From contig JAGAIM010000072.1 in assembly GCA_017626555.1 (NCBI GenBank), positions 157,194 through 221,193 of the forward strand: a stretch of DNA of 64,000 bases. Reading direction: 5' to 3'. Source of the DNA: Bacteroidales bacterium (lineage in GTDB: Bacteria; Bacteroidota; Bacteroidia; Bacteroidales; UBA932). Numbering within the stretch: the stretch's first letter is position 1; each line of letters opens with the position of its first letter. The notes below the pieces were generated by a model. The model was not told the DNA's origin, ran no database searches, and saw only the letters and a program-made list of their open reading frames with translations. The translations under genes and the position numbers were made by a program. This document shows positions 8,176-20,199 of this stretch, piece by piece.

Positions 8176-9435
8176 TTATGGTTTGAATATTATCAGTGCA
8201 ACAGCCGCTGCAATGAGTGCGCCTGCTGTGACCTTGATCCATAGAGGCAGTTTCTGCTCACCCTTCAGCCAATGGTCTGTAAGCCATTGGCGTGCAGGCT
8301 CATCGAACGCCTTGAATACGCCGAATGCAAGAATGATGGACATAAAGAACACACCGGCGGCAGAAGCAACCTGTATCCATACAGGTGCGTCTGGATGCTC
8401 TGCCACAAATCCCATATGCATATAAATGAGAGGATAGTGTGTTATGTATATCGGATAGGATATGTCACCAAGGAATTTGCATATTTTTGCCAGACCGGGA
8501 TTCTTGATGCTGCTTCCTGCTCCCATAAGCACGATCAATGGGAATGCGATCAGAATCATAACTGCCTGATATGCTCCGTTAGCCACACCATCCTTTCCGC
8601 CGATACAAGGAATTGAAAGTATGGTTATAAGGATAAGAGATGTCCAGATGAATCCGCCCTTCACCCTGATAGGGCTGCCGCTCGGATTGTCTTCAGATCT
8701 GCGTTTGAACAGAATCCTGGAGATGATGAGTCCGCATAGGAACGGGTAGAGCAGACGTGTGAAACCAAGGTATATCTGTTCCGGATCCAATGACCATCCT
8801 CCTTTGACGTGGTACTGTGGGCCGTATGGCAGGATGCCGAACATATCCCATCCTAATGTAAAGTCAAGTGTGAAGATGGCTGCGCCTGCGCAAAGAATGC
8901 AAAGTACACAGGTAGGGAGGTGGCGGAACACGAGGGCATATAGGATATTGCCTATATATTCGAATGTCAATGTCCAGTTCGGACCATTGAATGAGTTCAT
9001 CTCGTTCCAGCCTCTGATGTCCAGACCTCTGCCGCAAGGAATCATAAAGAATCCCATAATCAGACAAAGTCCGAATTTCCAGAACGGGATGGTCACTGAA
9101 TGTGTAAAGTATCCTGCGCCGAAGAAGAACATACAGGCACCGATTATGGTGGCGACGATGACCATCGGATGCAGACGTGTAAGACGGCGCTTGAAGAATC
9201 CCCCAAGAGTCATTTTCCCCCATCTGTCATCATAGGCATATCCGATTACAAATCCGGAGAGCACGAAGAAGAAATCCACTGCCAGATAGCCGTGATTGAT
9301 CCACTGCTGTCCTCCAGGTGGACAATATGTCTCACCCAGGTGAAACAGAATCACAAGCAGCGATGCCACTCCTCTGAGTCCATCCAAAATCTTATATCTC
9401 GGCTTCGACTCCAGATAAACATTTTCCTTTGCCAT
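8176..9435 (-). CDS. Acyltransferase family 3 (OafA-like) membrane protein
   Basis: This is a 419-residue integral membrane O-acyltransferase. The N-terminus holds the family signature DGLRGVASLLVILFHLGE, with the His expected in catalysis, and then FFFVLSGFVIGYAYDDRW. About ten hydrophobic segments follow. Such enzymes move acetyl or similar groups from the cytoplasm onto sugars. Its place between secreted esterases is unexpected for a degradation locus: it could acylate a cell-surface glycan or a periplasmic sugar, or collect acyl groups. The start lies 6 bp from the end of the CE1 gene at 9442, so the two are co-transcribed. Confidence 0.88.
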   Translation of the reverse strand: MAKENVYLESKPRYKILDGLRGVASLLVILFHLGETYCPPGGQQWINHGYLAVDFFFVLSGFVIGYAYDDRWGKMTLGGFFKRRLTRLHPMVIVATIIGACMFFFGAGYFTHSVTIPFWKFGLCLIMGFFMIPCGRGLDIRGWNEMNSFNGPNWTLTFEYIGNILYALVFRHLPTCVLCILCAGAAIFTLDFTLGWDMFGILPYGPQYHVKGGWSLDPEQIYLGFTRLLYPFLCGLIISRILFKRRSEDNPSGSPIRVKGGFIWTSLILITILSIPCIGGKDGVANGAYQAVMILIAFPLIVLMGAGSSIKNPGLAKICKFLGDISYPIYITHYPLIYMHMGFVAEHPDAPVWIQVASAAGVFFMSIILAFGVFKAFDEPARQWLTDHWLKGEQKLPLWIKVTAGALIAAAVALIIFKP

Positions 9436-9441
9436 TTTGTC

Positions 9442-12979
<3,538 letters not shown>

Positions 12980-12992
12980 TGGTTATCAGTGT

Positions 12993-14222
12993 TTATTCAA
13001 ATATAGTCAATACTTTATGTATTATCTTAGGACTGCAAGCATTCCAGAACGGCCAGTCGTGCGATCCCGGACGGGTGATGTACTCGTATGGGATCCCGTA
13101 GCCGGCAAGCGTGTTTATGAACGGATCATTGCTGCCGACAGTCGTGTCTTCAGTTCCTATTTCGAGCGTGAATCCCGGCAGTTCGTCGGTTCTGCCAGCG
13201 CTCACGGTCTGAGCGATGAGTTCTGCAGGATCAGGTGCCGACACTCCTACATTTATGGCAGCAGAACAAGCATAGACGTAGCAGAACATCTCCGGGTGGA
13301 GGGTTCCGTAGTAGAGCGAGCCATATCCTCCCATTGAAAGACCTCCGATCGCGCGCGACTTCTTTTCCGCCTTGATTGCGTATGTCGATTCGATGTAAGG
13401 AATGAATTCCTGGAAAAAGAAGGACATATACTTAGGACCGCCGTTGAATCCATCGCAATAGAAGTTGTTCCCGCCGTCAGGAGTTACGATGATCAGATCC
13501 TTGCCCGTCTGTTCTGCATATTCTCTTGCGTATGCAGGCATTGTTCCACCGCCTGACCATATTGATCCAGTGTTATCCTGAAGCCAGTCGTTGTTGTTGC
13601 CGCCATATCCGTGCAGCATATAAAGCACAGGATATTTCTTCGTGCCGTCATAGTTTTCAGGAAGGTAGATCGAATACTTAACTTCTGTATTCATCAGGTC
13701 GCTTCTGACAGTGAGGTCCTTCTGGTATATTTCGTTGGCTCCGGTTGAAAGCGAACTATACTTCTGGGTATCGAAATATAGCTTTTTGTTGTCTGCAATG
13801 CCTGTAAACTTTCCCTTTTCTGTCTCCAGATTGAATACTATGTCGTATTCGTAGTTCCATTTGCTGACAGCAATTGTACCTCCGGTGACCTTGACTGTCT
13901 CTCCTCCGATGGAAAGGTGTGTGATGGTTGCCTTCAGTTTTCCGGTAGCGGGAGTTATTTCGTCTTCTACGATTTCATACCATCCGGTCTCAAGATAAGT
14001 GTGCCAGCTTGGAGCAGAGAATACCAGCAGGTTATCGGATTTGTCCTCAAAACTCAGTGTGATGCGTCTCCATCCGTTCGGTTCCGGCTCGGCTTCATCA
14101 AGAATCTTGACCAGATTGAAATCCAGTCCGGTAGGCAATTGCTCTTCAGGAGTATTATTGTCTTCTCCGCAAGCCCAGATGAGCAGCAGAGAAGACAACA
14201 GTATTGATATTTTCTTTAACAT
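12993..14222 (-). CDS. CE1-like esterase lipoprotein with SGBP-like N-terminal domain
   Basis: This is a 409-residue lipoprotein (lipobox LIWAC, Cys17). Residues ~30-150 form a beta-rich domain (GWRRITLSFEDKSDNLLVFS; YLETGWYEI; KGKFTGIADNK). In layout it resembles the repeat units of the surface lipoprotein at 16651-18585 more than the CBM48-like domain of the other esterases. The hydrolase domain follows: VLYMLHGYGGNNNDW, nucleophile in IGGLSMGGYGS, and His in TRPGSHDWPFW. The lipid anchor and the binding-type domain suggest a cell-surface esterase acting beside the SusCD pore. Acyl specificity is unknown. Confidence 0.85.
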   Translation of the reverse strand: MLKKISILLSSLLLIWACGEDNNTPEEQLPTGLDFNLVKILDEAEPEPNGWRRITLSFEDKSDNLLVFSAPSWHTYLETGWYEIVEDEITPATGKLKATITHLSIGGETVKVTGGTIAVSKWNYEYDIVFNLETEKGKFTGIADNKKLYFDTQKYSSLSTGANEIYQKDLTVRSDLMNTEVKYSIYLPENYDGTKKYPVLYMLHGYGGNNNDWLQDNTGSIWSGGGTMPAYAREYAEQTGKDLIIVTPDGGNNFYCDGFNGGPKYMSFFFQEFIPYIESTYAIKAEKKSRAIGGLSMGGYGSLYYGTLHPEMFCYVYACSAAINVGVSAPDPAELIAQTVSAGRTDELPGFTLEIGTEDTTVGSNDPFINTLAGYGIPYEYITRPGSHDWPFWNACSPKIIHKVLTIFE

Positions 14223-14231
14223 TTGCGATCC

Positions 14232-15437
14232 TTAGAAGAGTTTCGGAACGAATTCAGTGAGATAGATCCTCCAGTTCCTCCAGATGTGTCCGCCTCCGTT
14301 TTCAAGGTATTCGTGAGGATAGCCCTTTTCGTTAAGTTTCTTTACGAAATCCTGATTTGCCTGAATGAGGAAGTCTGTGTTGCCACATCCGATCCAGAGA
14401 AGATTCGGTTTCTTGCTGAAGTAAGTCGCGAGTTTTGCATCGAAATCCTGATAGATAGGAGAAATATTGGTATCGCTTACTCCGATTGCAGCAGAGAACA
14501 TACCTGAGTATCCGAACATATCAGGATTGTTGAGGGTGATATACAATGTGTGGAATCCTCCCATCGAGAGGCCGCAGATGGCGCGGCTCTGCTTCTTGGC
14601 GATGGTCCTGTAATTGCTGTCTATGAATTTTACTATTTCAGGGAATGAAGTCTCGAATGTACCTTCCATAGTCTGAGGCAGCGCAGTCGTAGGGTGGATG
14701 TAGCCTGTTGAGTTCTCGCACGGAGCCGCTTCCTGAGAGATGTTGCCGTTTGTGAATACTACGATCATAGGCTGAGCCTTACCCTGTGCAATGAGATTGT
14801 CAAGCACCTGAGCGGCACGTCCCTGTGCAATCCACGCATCTTCGTCTCCACCGATGCCGTGAAGTACATACAGTACAGGATATTTCTGCTTTCTGTTCTG
14901 CTCGTATCCGGCAGGAGTATAGACGCTCAGCCTGCGGTCGAAACCTGCTGTAGCACTCTCATACCACACTTTTGAAACTGTTCCGTGAGGTACGTCCTGG
15001 ATGGTGTAGAGGTCAGCACGTCCGCCGGGAACTATGAATGCGCTGGTGAGCGAAGCGATGTCACGGTTCACCCACATATTGTTGTTGTCAATTACATTGT
15101 TGCCGTCCACATTGAATGTATATGTGTACATCTCCGGAGCCACTTTGAAGTCAGTGGTGTATTCCCAGATGCCGTTCTGTCCTTCCTTGAGTTCAGCAAC
15201 GCCAGGAGCGTCAAATGTCATCTCCTGATCACCCATCTTGAATGTCATTTTCTGAGTAGGGAGGAAATCACCTGATACGGTTACCTTTACTGCCTTCGGA
15301 GCACGGTAGCGGAATGTTACGGTACCGTCTTCGTTGATTTCGGGTGATGTTACTGATGCTCCACCCCAGAGTGCTTCCTGGGCGAATGAACTGCCCGCCA
15401 TAAGGAGGGCGGCAGCTATTGTTATGATTTTCTTCAT
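14232..15437 (-). CDS. CE1-type esterase with CBM48-like domain
   Basis: This is a 401-residue secreted esterase (signal peptide ending SSFAQ). The N-terminal E-set domain (SPEINEDGTVTFRYRAPKAV; VTVSGDFLP) is close in sequence to that of the esterase at 9442. The hydrolase part has VLYVLHGIGGDEDAW, nucleophile Ser in ICGLSMGGFHT and His in [13 protein letters not shown]. It looks like a tandem paralogue of the genes at 9442 and 15448. The three may divide acetyl, feruloyl or other esters, or different sugar positions. Gaps to its neighbours are about 10 bp. Confidence 0.9.
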   Translation of the reverse strand: MKKIITIAAALLMAGSSFAQEALWGGASVTSPEINEDGTVTFRYRAPKAVKVTVSGDFLPTQKMTFKMGDQEMTFDAPGVAELKEGQNGIWEYTTDFKVAPEMYTYTFNVDGNNVIDNNNMWVNRDIASLTSAFIVPGGRADLYTIQDVPHGTVSKVWYESATAGFDRRLSVYTPAGYEQNRKQKYPVLYVLHGIGGDEDAWIAQGRAAQVLDNLIAQGKAQPMIVVFTNGNISQEAAPCENSTGYIHPTTALPQTMEGTFETSFPEIVKFIDSNYRTIAKKQSRAICGLSMGGFHTLYITLNNPDMFGYSGMFSAAIGVSDTNISPIYQDFDAKLATYFSKKPNLLWIGCGNTDFLIQANQDFVKKLNEKGYPHEYLENGGGHIWRNWRIYLTEFVPKLF

Positions 15438-15447
15438 ATCTTAAGTC

Positions 15448-16590
15448 TTATTTGAAAAGCAGCGGTGCGAATGTATTGAGATAGAGTCTCCAGTTAGCCC
15501 ATACGTGGCCACCTTCACTTACATAATATGTGTGTTCGAGGCCGTTTTCAGTGAGGGCTGCGTCAAGTTCGTTTGCCTGGTCGAAAAGGAAATCCGTATT
15601 TCCGCAGGCAAGCCAGTAGAGTTTGTAGCCGGCCTTCTTGATGCCCTGAAGCTGTGCGTCCAGTTCAGGAGACTTTCTTGAACCCATTGAAAGAGGACAT
15701 ATATAGTCGAACTTGTCAGGATACATACCTGTGGCAGCAATCGTATGTCCGCCACCCATCGACAGACCTGCAATCGCCCTGTGAGATTTCTTTGCGACAG
15801 TGCGATAATTCTTCTCGATGAAAGGAACGATTTCCTCTACAAGGCTCTGTACATAGAGATTGCGGTTTGCCGGGTCTCTCCAGTCATACTCAGTTGTTGG
15901 AAGACCGAATGTCTGAGCAGCCTGCTGATTAGGATTTCCGTTAGGCATTACCACGATCATAGGCTTTGCAAGACCCTTCTCGATAAGATTGTCGAGGATC
16001 TGGGCTGTGCGTCCCATTGATGACCAGGCCTCCTCGTCACCACCTGCTCCGTGTAGGAGATAAAGAACAGGGTACTTAGCCTTAGGATTGCTCTCATATC
16101 CGTACGGAGTATAAACTGTAAGACGGCGGTTGATGCCGAGGATCTTGCTGTCATACCAAGGATGGCTTACTGTACCTCTCTGGTTTGCAGGACGATAGTT
16201 CTCTGTACGCTCTCCGTCCACGAGGAGCATACTGAGGTAACGTGATCCGTCACGCTGTACCATCACGTTCTGCGGATCGTTCACCATAACACCGTCTGCA
16301 ACAAAGTTGTATGTGTAGATTTCTGGTTCTGGGAGTGGAATAGTGACTTCCCATACATTGTTCTCTCCGCGGGTCATATCGATAGTACCGCCCCAAGGGT
16401 TCGGCATCCAAGAACCGCTGAGTTTTACTACTGTCGCGTAATCGGCTTTGAGCCTGAAAGTTACGCTGTCGTTTTGGATTTCAGGGGAAACAACAGGTTT
16501 CTGTCCCCATACGAAATTGCTCAATTCCTGAGCATTGAGTGCTCCGGCTGCAATCAGCAGCGAAGCAATGATTGCTGTTATTCGTTTCAT
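15448..16590 (-). CDS. CE1-type esterase with CBM48-like domain
   Basis: This is a 380-residue secreted esterase (signal peptide MKRITAIIASLLIAAGALNAQ). An N-terminal E-set domain (SPEIQNDSVTFRLKADYATV; LSGSWMPNPWGG) precedes an alpha/beta hydrolase with VLYLLHGAGGDEEAWSSMGR, nucleophile in IAGLSMGGGHT and His in EGGHVWANWRLYL. It is the first of the three clustered esterases downstream of the surface lipoprotein gene. It is separated from that gene by a 13-bp perfect stem (16605-16639) that could lower expression of the downstream enzymes. Confidence 0.9.
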   Translation of the reverse strand: MKRITAIIASLLIAAGALNAQELSNFVWGQKPVVSPEIQNDSVTFRLKADYATVVKLSGSWMPNPWGGTIDMTRGENNVWEVTIPLPEPEIYTYNFVADGVMVNDPQNVMVQRDGSRYLSMLLVDGERTENYRPANQRGTVSHPWYDSKILGINRRLTVYTPYGYESNPKAKYPVLYLLHGAGGDEEAWSSMGRTAQILDNLIEKGLAKPMIVVMPNGNPNQQAAQTFGLPTTEYDWRDPANRNLYVQSLVEEIVPFIEKNYRTVAKKSHRAIAGLSMGGGHTIAATGMYPDKFDYICPLSMGSRKSPELDAQLQGIKKAGYKLYWLACGNTDFLFDQANELDAALTENGLEHTYYVSEGGHVWANWRLYLNTFAPLLFK

Positions 16591-16604
16591 AGTGCTTGTG
16601 TTTA

Positions 16605-16639
16605 GACCGCTGTTAAGCAGATGTCTCTTAACAGCGGTC
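16605..16639. terminator. Perfect 13-bp hairpin without U-tract between SGBP and esterase genes
   Basis: GACCGCTGTTAAG (16605-16617) pairs perfectly with CTTAACAGCGGTC (16627-16639) around a 9-nt loop. In the direction of transcription (minus) it is followed by TAAACAC, not by a T run. It may be an attenuator, an RNA-processing or mRNA-stabilising stem that sets the ratio of surface proteins to enzymes. Confidence 0.6.
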
Positions 16640-16650
16640 CAAATATACTA

Positions 16651-18585
16651 TTAAAGTGTTAATGTTCCAATATATTGTGCGTTGACAAGTGAACTCTGGA
16701 GACTGATGGTATAGATGTCACCATCAACAGATACTGTAAGAGTGCCATCGGTAACCTTTCCCTCTACGATGGCTGCTCCATCTGCAACGCTCCACCAGCA
16801 GGTTCCCCAGTTCTCGAATACCATTCCGATACCCCAGAGGTCACCCGGATCCCAACCTATGCCAAATTCTCCTTCAGCGATCTGACCGCCCGTTGCACAG
16901 GCATTGTAAGTACCGGCAGCAAGCTTACCGTCAGCAGAGTAAACGTCGAGTGCAAGGTAGTGCCCCTCACCTTCCCATACTGTCTGCCAGGTTGTAGGGT
17001 CAGTTGTTGACGAAATTCCGTCCTCAGCGAGGTTGATTGTCACTGAATTTGTTCCGTTTGCAACGTTGCTTGTTGCTGAAAGAAGGGTAGTAAGTTCTAC
17101 ATACTCTACTTCAGGCTCTGAGCCGCCACCAAGGTCCACAACCTCGATAGGAGCGCCTGTGCCGTCAACGAACTGTGCTACAGGATAAGTGAACTTCGCG
17201 TTCAGAAGAGTTGACTTCAGTTTGATCACGAGGTTTGAACCCTCAACGAGAACCTGAACTGTACCGTCAGTAACCTTGCCTTCTGCAACTGCTGCACCGC
17301 CGGCAACATTCCACCAGCAGGTTCCCCAGTTCTCGAATACCATTCCGATACCCCAGAGGTCCCCCGGATCCCAGCCGATACCGAACTCGCCTGCATTGAT
17401 TGTGCCTGCAACTGTGTTCGCATTGTAAGTGCCGGTGTAAAGTTTGCCATCCTCAGAGTAGATGTCAAGGGCAAGATAGTGGCCTTCGCCTTCCCAGACT
17501 GTCTGCCAGGTTGTAGGGTCAGTTGTTGACGAAATTCCGTCCTCAGCCATATTGATAGTCAGAGACTTTGTTCCGTTAGCCACGTTGCTTGTTGCAGAAA
17601 GAAGGGTAGTGAGTTCTGTATAATCGGTGTCATCGCCATCGTCACCGGCACCTCCGTCAGGATCGACAGCCTCGATCTTGCCGCTGTAAACCATCCAGAG
17701 ACCGTTGTGGTTGTAGGTGATCGTGTACTTTGAGCCTGACTTCTCCACGATGATGTCGCCTTCGCTGATCTTCTCTGCAGTAGTTGTGCCGTTAGATACT
17801 GTCCACCAGCAGGTTCCCCAGTTCTCGAATACCATTCCGATACCCCAGAGATCACCCGGATCCCAGCCGATACCGTACTCTCCTTCAGCGATGCTTCCAC
17901 CGGCTGCAGAAGGCCTGTATGTGCCAGGGTGGAGGAAACCGTCAGTTGAATATAAGTCAACTGCGAGATAGTTGCCTTCACCTGTCCAGACTGTCTGCCA
18001 GGTGGTAGGATCGAGTGAAGACGATATTCCGTCAGTTCCGAGGTTGATGGTTACTGAGTTTGTTCCGTTCGCTACGTTGCTTGTCGCACTGATCATCTGA
18101 GTGAGCTTGATCGGCTCAGGATCAGGCTCGTATGCGAGGATTACAGTTGACTTGAAATCAACGATGCTTTCGTCAGCCAGCCAGAGGATACCTGAGAAAC
18201 TGTAAGTTCCCGTGCCTTGAACGATCTTGATCGAACCGCTCTCTACAGGAATGTTGTTGAATGTAGTACCGCCATTACCTACGATGTACGTATTCTTCTT
18301 TGCCTGATCGGCAGGAGAAGGAGTATAACTTCCGTCAGCAATGAAATATTTGTCACCTACAAGTTTCATAGAGAGGGTAGCATTCGATCCGCTTACCTCA
18401 ACGGTGAATGTACGGGTCTTGTCCCCCTTCTCTACAGATTGTGACACAAGAGTGTTGAGTTCGTATGCCGCAGGCTTTTCATATTTGCCTGTAAGAGGCT
18501 GTATGGCGTCCTCTACGCAGGAGCTGAGTGCCAGGATTCCGGCAACTGCAGCGAATACTTTATATAATAGTTTCATATTGTTCAT
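16651..18585 (-). CDS. Surface glycan-binding lipoprotein built of tandem repeats (SusE/F position)
   Basis: This is a 644-residue lipoprotein (lipobox LALSSC). It consists of one divergent N-terminal beta unit followed by three ~160-residue repeats. Each repeat has SATSNVANGT, DPTTWQTVW, GHYLALDVYS-like and WDPGDLWGIGMVFENWGTCW segments. The many Trp and Tyr residues suit carbohydrate stacking. The position directly after susD on the same strand is where Bacteroidetes loci encode surface glycan-binding proteins, so the role is inferred from place and composition rather than from a recognised family. Two ATG codons (18585 and 18576) could start it. Repeat segments of ~63 bp are almost identical at DNA level, so copy number may vary by recombination. 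Confidence 0.75.
   Translation of the reverse strand: MNNMKLLYKVFAAVAGILALSSCVEDAIQPLTGKYEKPAAYELNTLVSQSVEKGDKTRTFTVEVSGSNATLSMKLVGDKYFIADGSYTPSPADQAKKNTYIVGNGGTTFNNIPVESGSIKIVQGTGTYSFSGILWLADESIVDFKSTVILAYEPDPEPIKLTQMISATSNVANGTNSVTINLGTDGISSSLDPTTWQTVWTGEGNYLAVDLYSTDGFLHPGTYRPSAAGGSIAEGEYGIGWDPGDLWGIGMVFENWGTCWWTVSNGTTTAEKISEGDIIVEKSGSKYTITYNHNGLWMVYSGKIEAVDPDGGAGDDGDDTDYTELTTLLSATSNVANGTKSLTINMAEDGISSTTDPTTWQTVWEGEGHYLALDIYSEDGKLYTGTYNANTVAGTINAGEFGIGWDPGDLWGIGMVFENWGTCWWNVAGGAAVAEGKVTDGTVQVLVEGSNLVIKLKSTLLNAKFTYPVAQFVDGTGAPIEVVDLGGGSEPEVEYVELTTLLSATSNVANGTNSVTINLAEDGISSTTDPTTWQTVWEGEGHYLALDVYSADGKLAAGTYNACATGGQIAEGEFGIGWDPGDLWGIGMVFENWGTCWWSVADGAAIVEGKVTDGTLTVSVDGDIYTISLQSSLVNAQYIGTLTL
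16792..17864 (-). repeat. Three near-identical 63-bp coding repeats in the SGBP gene
   Basis: Segments at 16792-16854, 17311-17373 and 17802-17864 encode the same WDPGDLWGIGMVFENWGTCW block with only a few base differences. They mark the three intragenic repeats, about 519 and 491 bp apart. Confidence 0.85.
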
Positions 18586-18594
18586 CTGTTATAT

Positions 18595-18619
18595 ATTCTT
18601 CACTTCGTTCAGAATGACA
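18595..18619 (-). repeat. TGTCA-type short palindromic repeat, copy 1
   Basis: The minus strand reads TGTCA, then ATTCT-loop-AGAAT with loop GAACGAAGTGA. The element lies in the 40-bp gap between susD and the SGBP gene. It shares the TGTCA start and the GARCkwrryGA core with copies at 33269-33296 and 36486-36512. Confidence 0.6.
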
Positions 18620-18625
18620 GGGTGA

Positions 18626-20179
18626 TTACCAGCCTGGGTTCTGCTGGATGTTAGGGTTGAGACGGATCTCGGTTCCTGGATATGGAAGGAGATTATGCTT
18701 TGGCTTGAAGCCATACTTTGAAGGATCGTTGTTGTACACCTTCTTCTCTACCTGGCCATTATGGTTGAGGAGCGGACAGTAGCTTCCCTGATTCTTCATC
18801 TTAGCCTCTGCGATACCCCAGCGGAGCATATCCTGGAAGCGTGTTCCTTCACCGCAAAGTTCGATTCTCTTCTCTCTGCGGATCTCGTCGATTGTGTAAC
18901 TTCCCTGAGTAGGAGCCTGGGCTCTTGTGCGTATTAGGTTCATATATTCTGCAGCCTTTCCTGCATTGCCGTTCTCTGCGTGAGCCTCAGCAGCGCAGAG
19001 AAGTACCTCTGCATAACGCATCCACTGTCTGTTGCTGTCATCAACGAAGTTGGAACCTGCAGCAGGAACCTGCTCTGCAGTGATTCTCCATTTCCACATA
19101 AAGTAACCCTCGCTTATGATTGTATTTCCTTCCTTGACATTGATGCCCTTTTCTGTCATCTGCTCCCAAGTCTTCATAGTGGCATTGAGACGGTAACCGT
19201 TCTCGCCTTCTACGGCTACGAAGTCATTGTAAAGATCCTCCTGAGGACTGAGAAATCCCCAACCAAGACCTGCAAGACCGGCATTCTGACAGCAGTTGTC
19301 AACTAACTTGTCAGTACGGTAGTGGATCATAAGGTGGAGCATCGTGAAGTTGTTCCATACGTTGTTAGGGTCACTGATCTTGATGCTTTCAAACATACTT
19401 TCGCAGTTCTGCTTGGCTGAAAATGCGATTACGTTTTCATAGTCATTGTAAAGTCTGTAGAGACCGCTGTCGATGATCGAGTCAAAAGTCTTCGCAGCCT
19501 CATCATACTTCTTCTGCCAGAGATAGGCCTTTCCGAGAAGCGCCTGAGCGAACTGCTTTGTGATTCTCCAGGTCTTGTCATCAGCGTCAGCTTTTTGTGT
19601 AAGATAACCTGAATCGATTGCTTCTGTGAGATCCTTCTCAACGAGACTCCAGAGTTCTTCAGTGCCGCCGTTAGGCATCTGATACTCAGATGGTTCCAGT
19701 TCGTGGTCAACAAGTGGAGGATTACCCCACATAGAAATAAGTTCGAAGTATGACCAGGCGCGGAATACCTTTGCCTCTGCTCTTGCACGAAGTTGTATGT
19801 CTGTTTCTTCAGGAACGTGTCCGAGAACTACGTTTGCCTTGTAGATTATGCCGTAATAACTGGTGAACATACCTTCGAGGTATCCCTGGTCAGTTCCAAA
19901 TGTGAACTCATTAAGTCCTTCGAGGTCAGCGTTGTCGTTACGTCCGCCGCCGCCTGCCCAGAAGTCGTCAGTAAGCATATTCTTACCGAGGACGTAGTTC
20001 ATTTCATTGTTCTTTACCTGAATGTAGCAGGAAACAATGGCTGCCTCCGCCTCTTCGTCGGTCTGGTAGAAGGTCTCATAGTTCTGCACACCGTGCTGAG
20101 GAATGTCCAGCAGGTCGTTGCAGGAACTGAGTGCGGCAGTCATCGCGGCCAAGGCCAGAATGATATATCTTGTTTTCAT
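18626..20179 (-). CDS. susD: SusD/RagB family nutrient-binding outer-membrane lipoprotein
   Basis: This is a 517-residue SusD-like protein with lipobox LSSC (Cys20), followed by NDLLDIPQHG, typical of the family start. TPR-like helical segments (AEAKVFRAWSYFELISMWGNPPLV; FAQALLGKAYLWQKKYDEA) and the C-terminal RREKRIELCGEGTRFQDMLRW motif define the RagB/SusD family. With SusC it forms the lid-and-barrel importer at the outer membrane. It starts 20 bp after susC on the same strand. The bound glycan is unknown. Confidence 0.95.
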   Translation of the reverse strand: MKTRYIILALAAMTAALSSCNDLLDIPQHGVQNYETFYQTDEEAEAAIVSCYIQVKNNEMNYVLGKNMLTDDFWAGGGGRNDNADLEGLNEFTFGTDQGYLEGMFTSYYGIIYKANVVLGHVPEETDIQLRARAEAKVFRAWSYFELISMWGNPPLVDHELEPSEYQMPNGGTEELWSLVEKDLTEAIDSGYLTQKADADDKTWRITKQFAQALLGKAYLWQKKYDEAAKTFDSIIDSGLYRLYNDYENVIAFSAKQNCESMFESIKISDPNNVWNNFTMLHLMIHYRTDKLVDNCCQNAGLAGLGWGFLSPQEDLYNDFVAVEGENGYRLNATMKTWEQMTEKGINVKEGNTIISEGYFMWKWRITAEQVPAAGSNFVDDSNRQWMRYAEVLLCAAEAHAENGNAGKAAEYMNLIRTRAQAPTQGSYTIDEIRREKRIELCGEGTRFQDMLRWGIAEAKMKNQGSYCPLLNHNGQVEKKVYNNDPSKYGFKPKHNLLPYPGTEIRLNPNIQQNPGW

Positions 20180-20199
20180 TTCTTCTTTATTTTAGATGG

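Noticed and set aside
8165-8242. In-frame upstream extension of the deacetylase-hydrolase gene
   Set aside because: It overlaps the acyltransferase gene, and the clear signal peptide starts at 8164.
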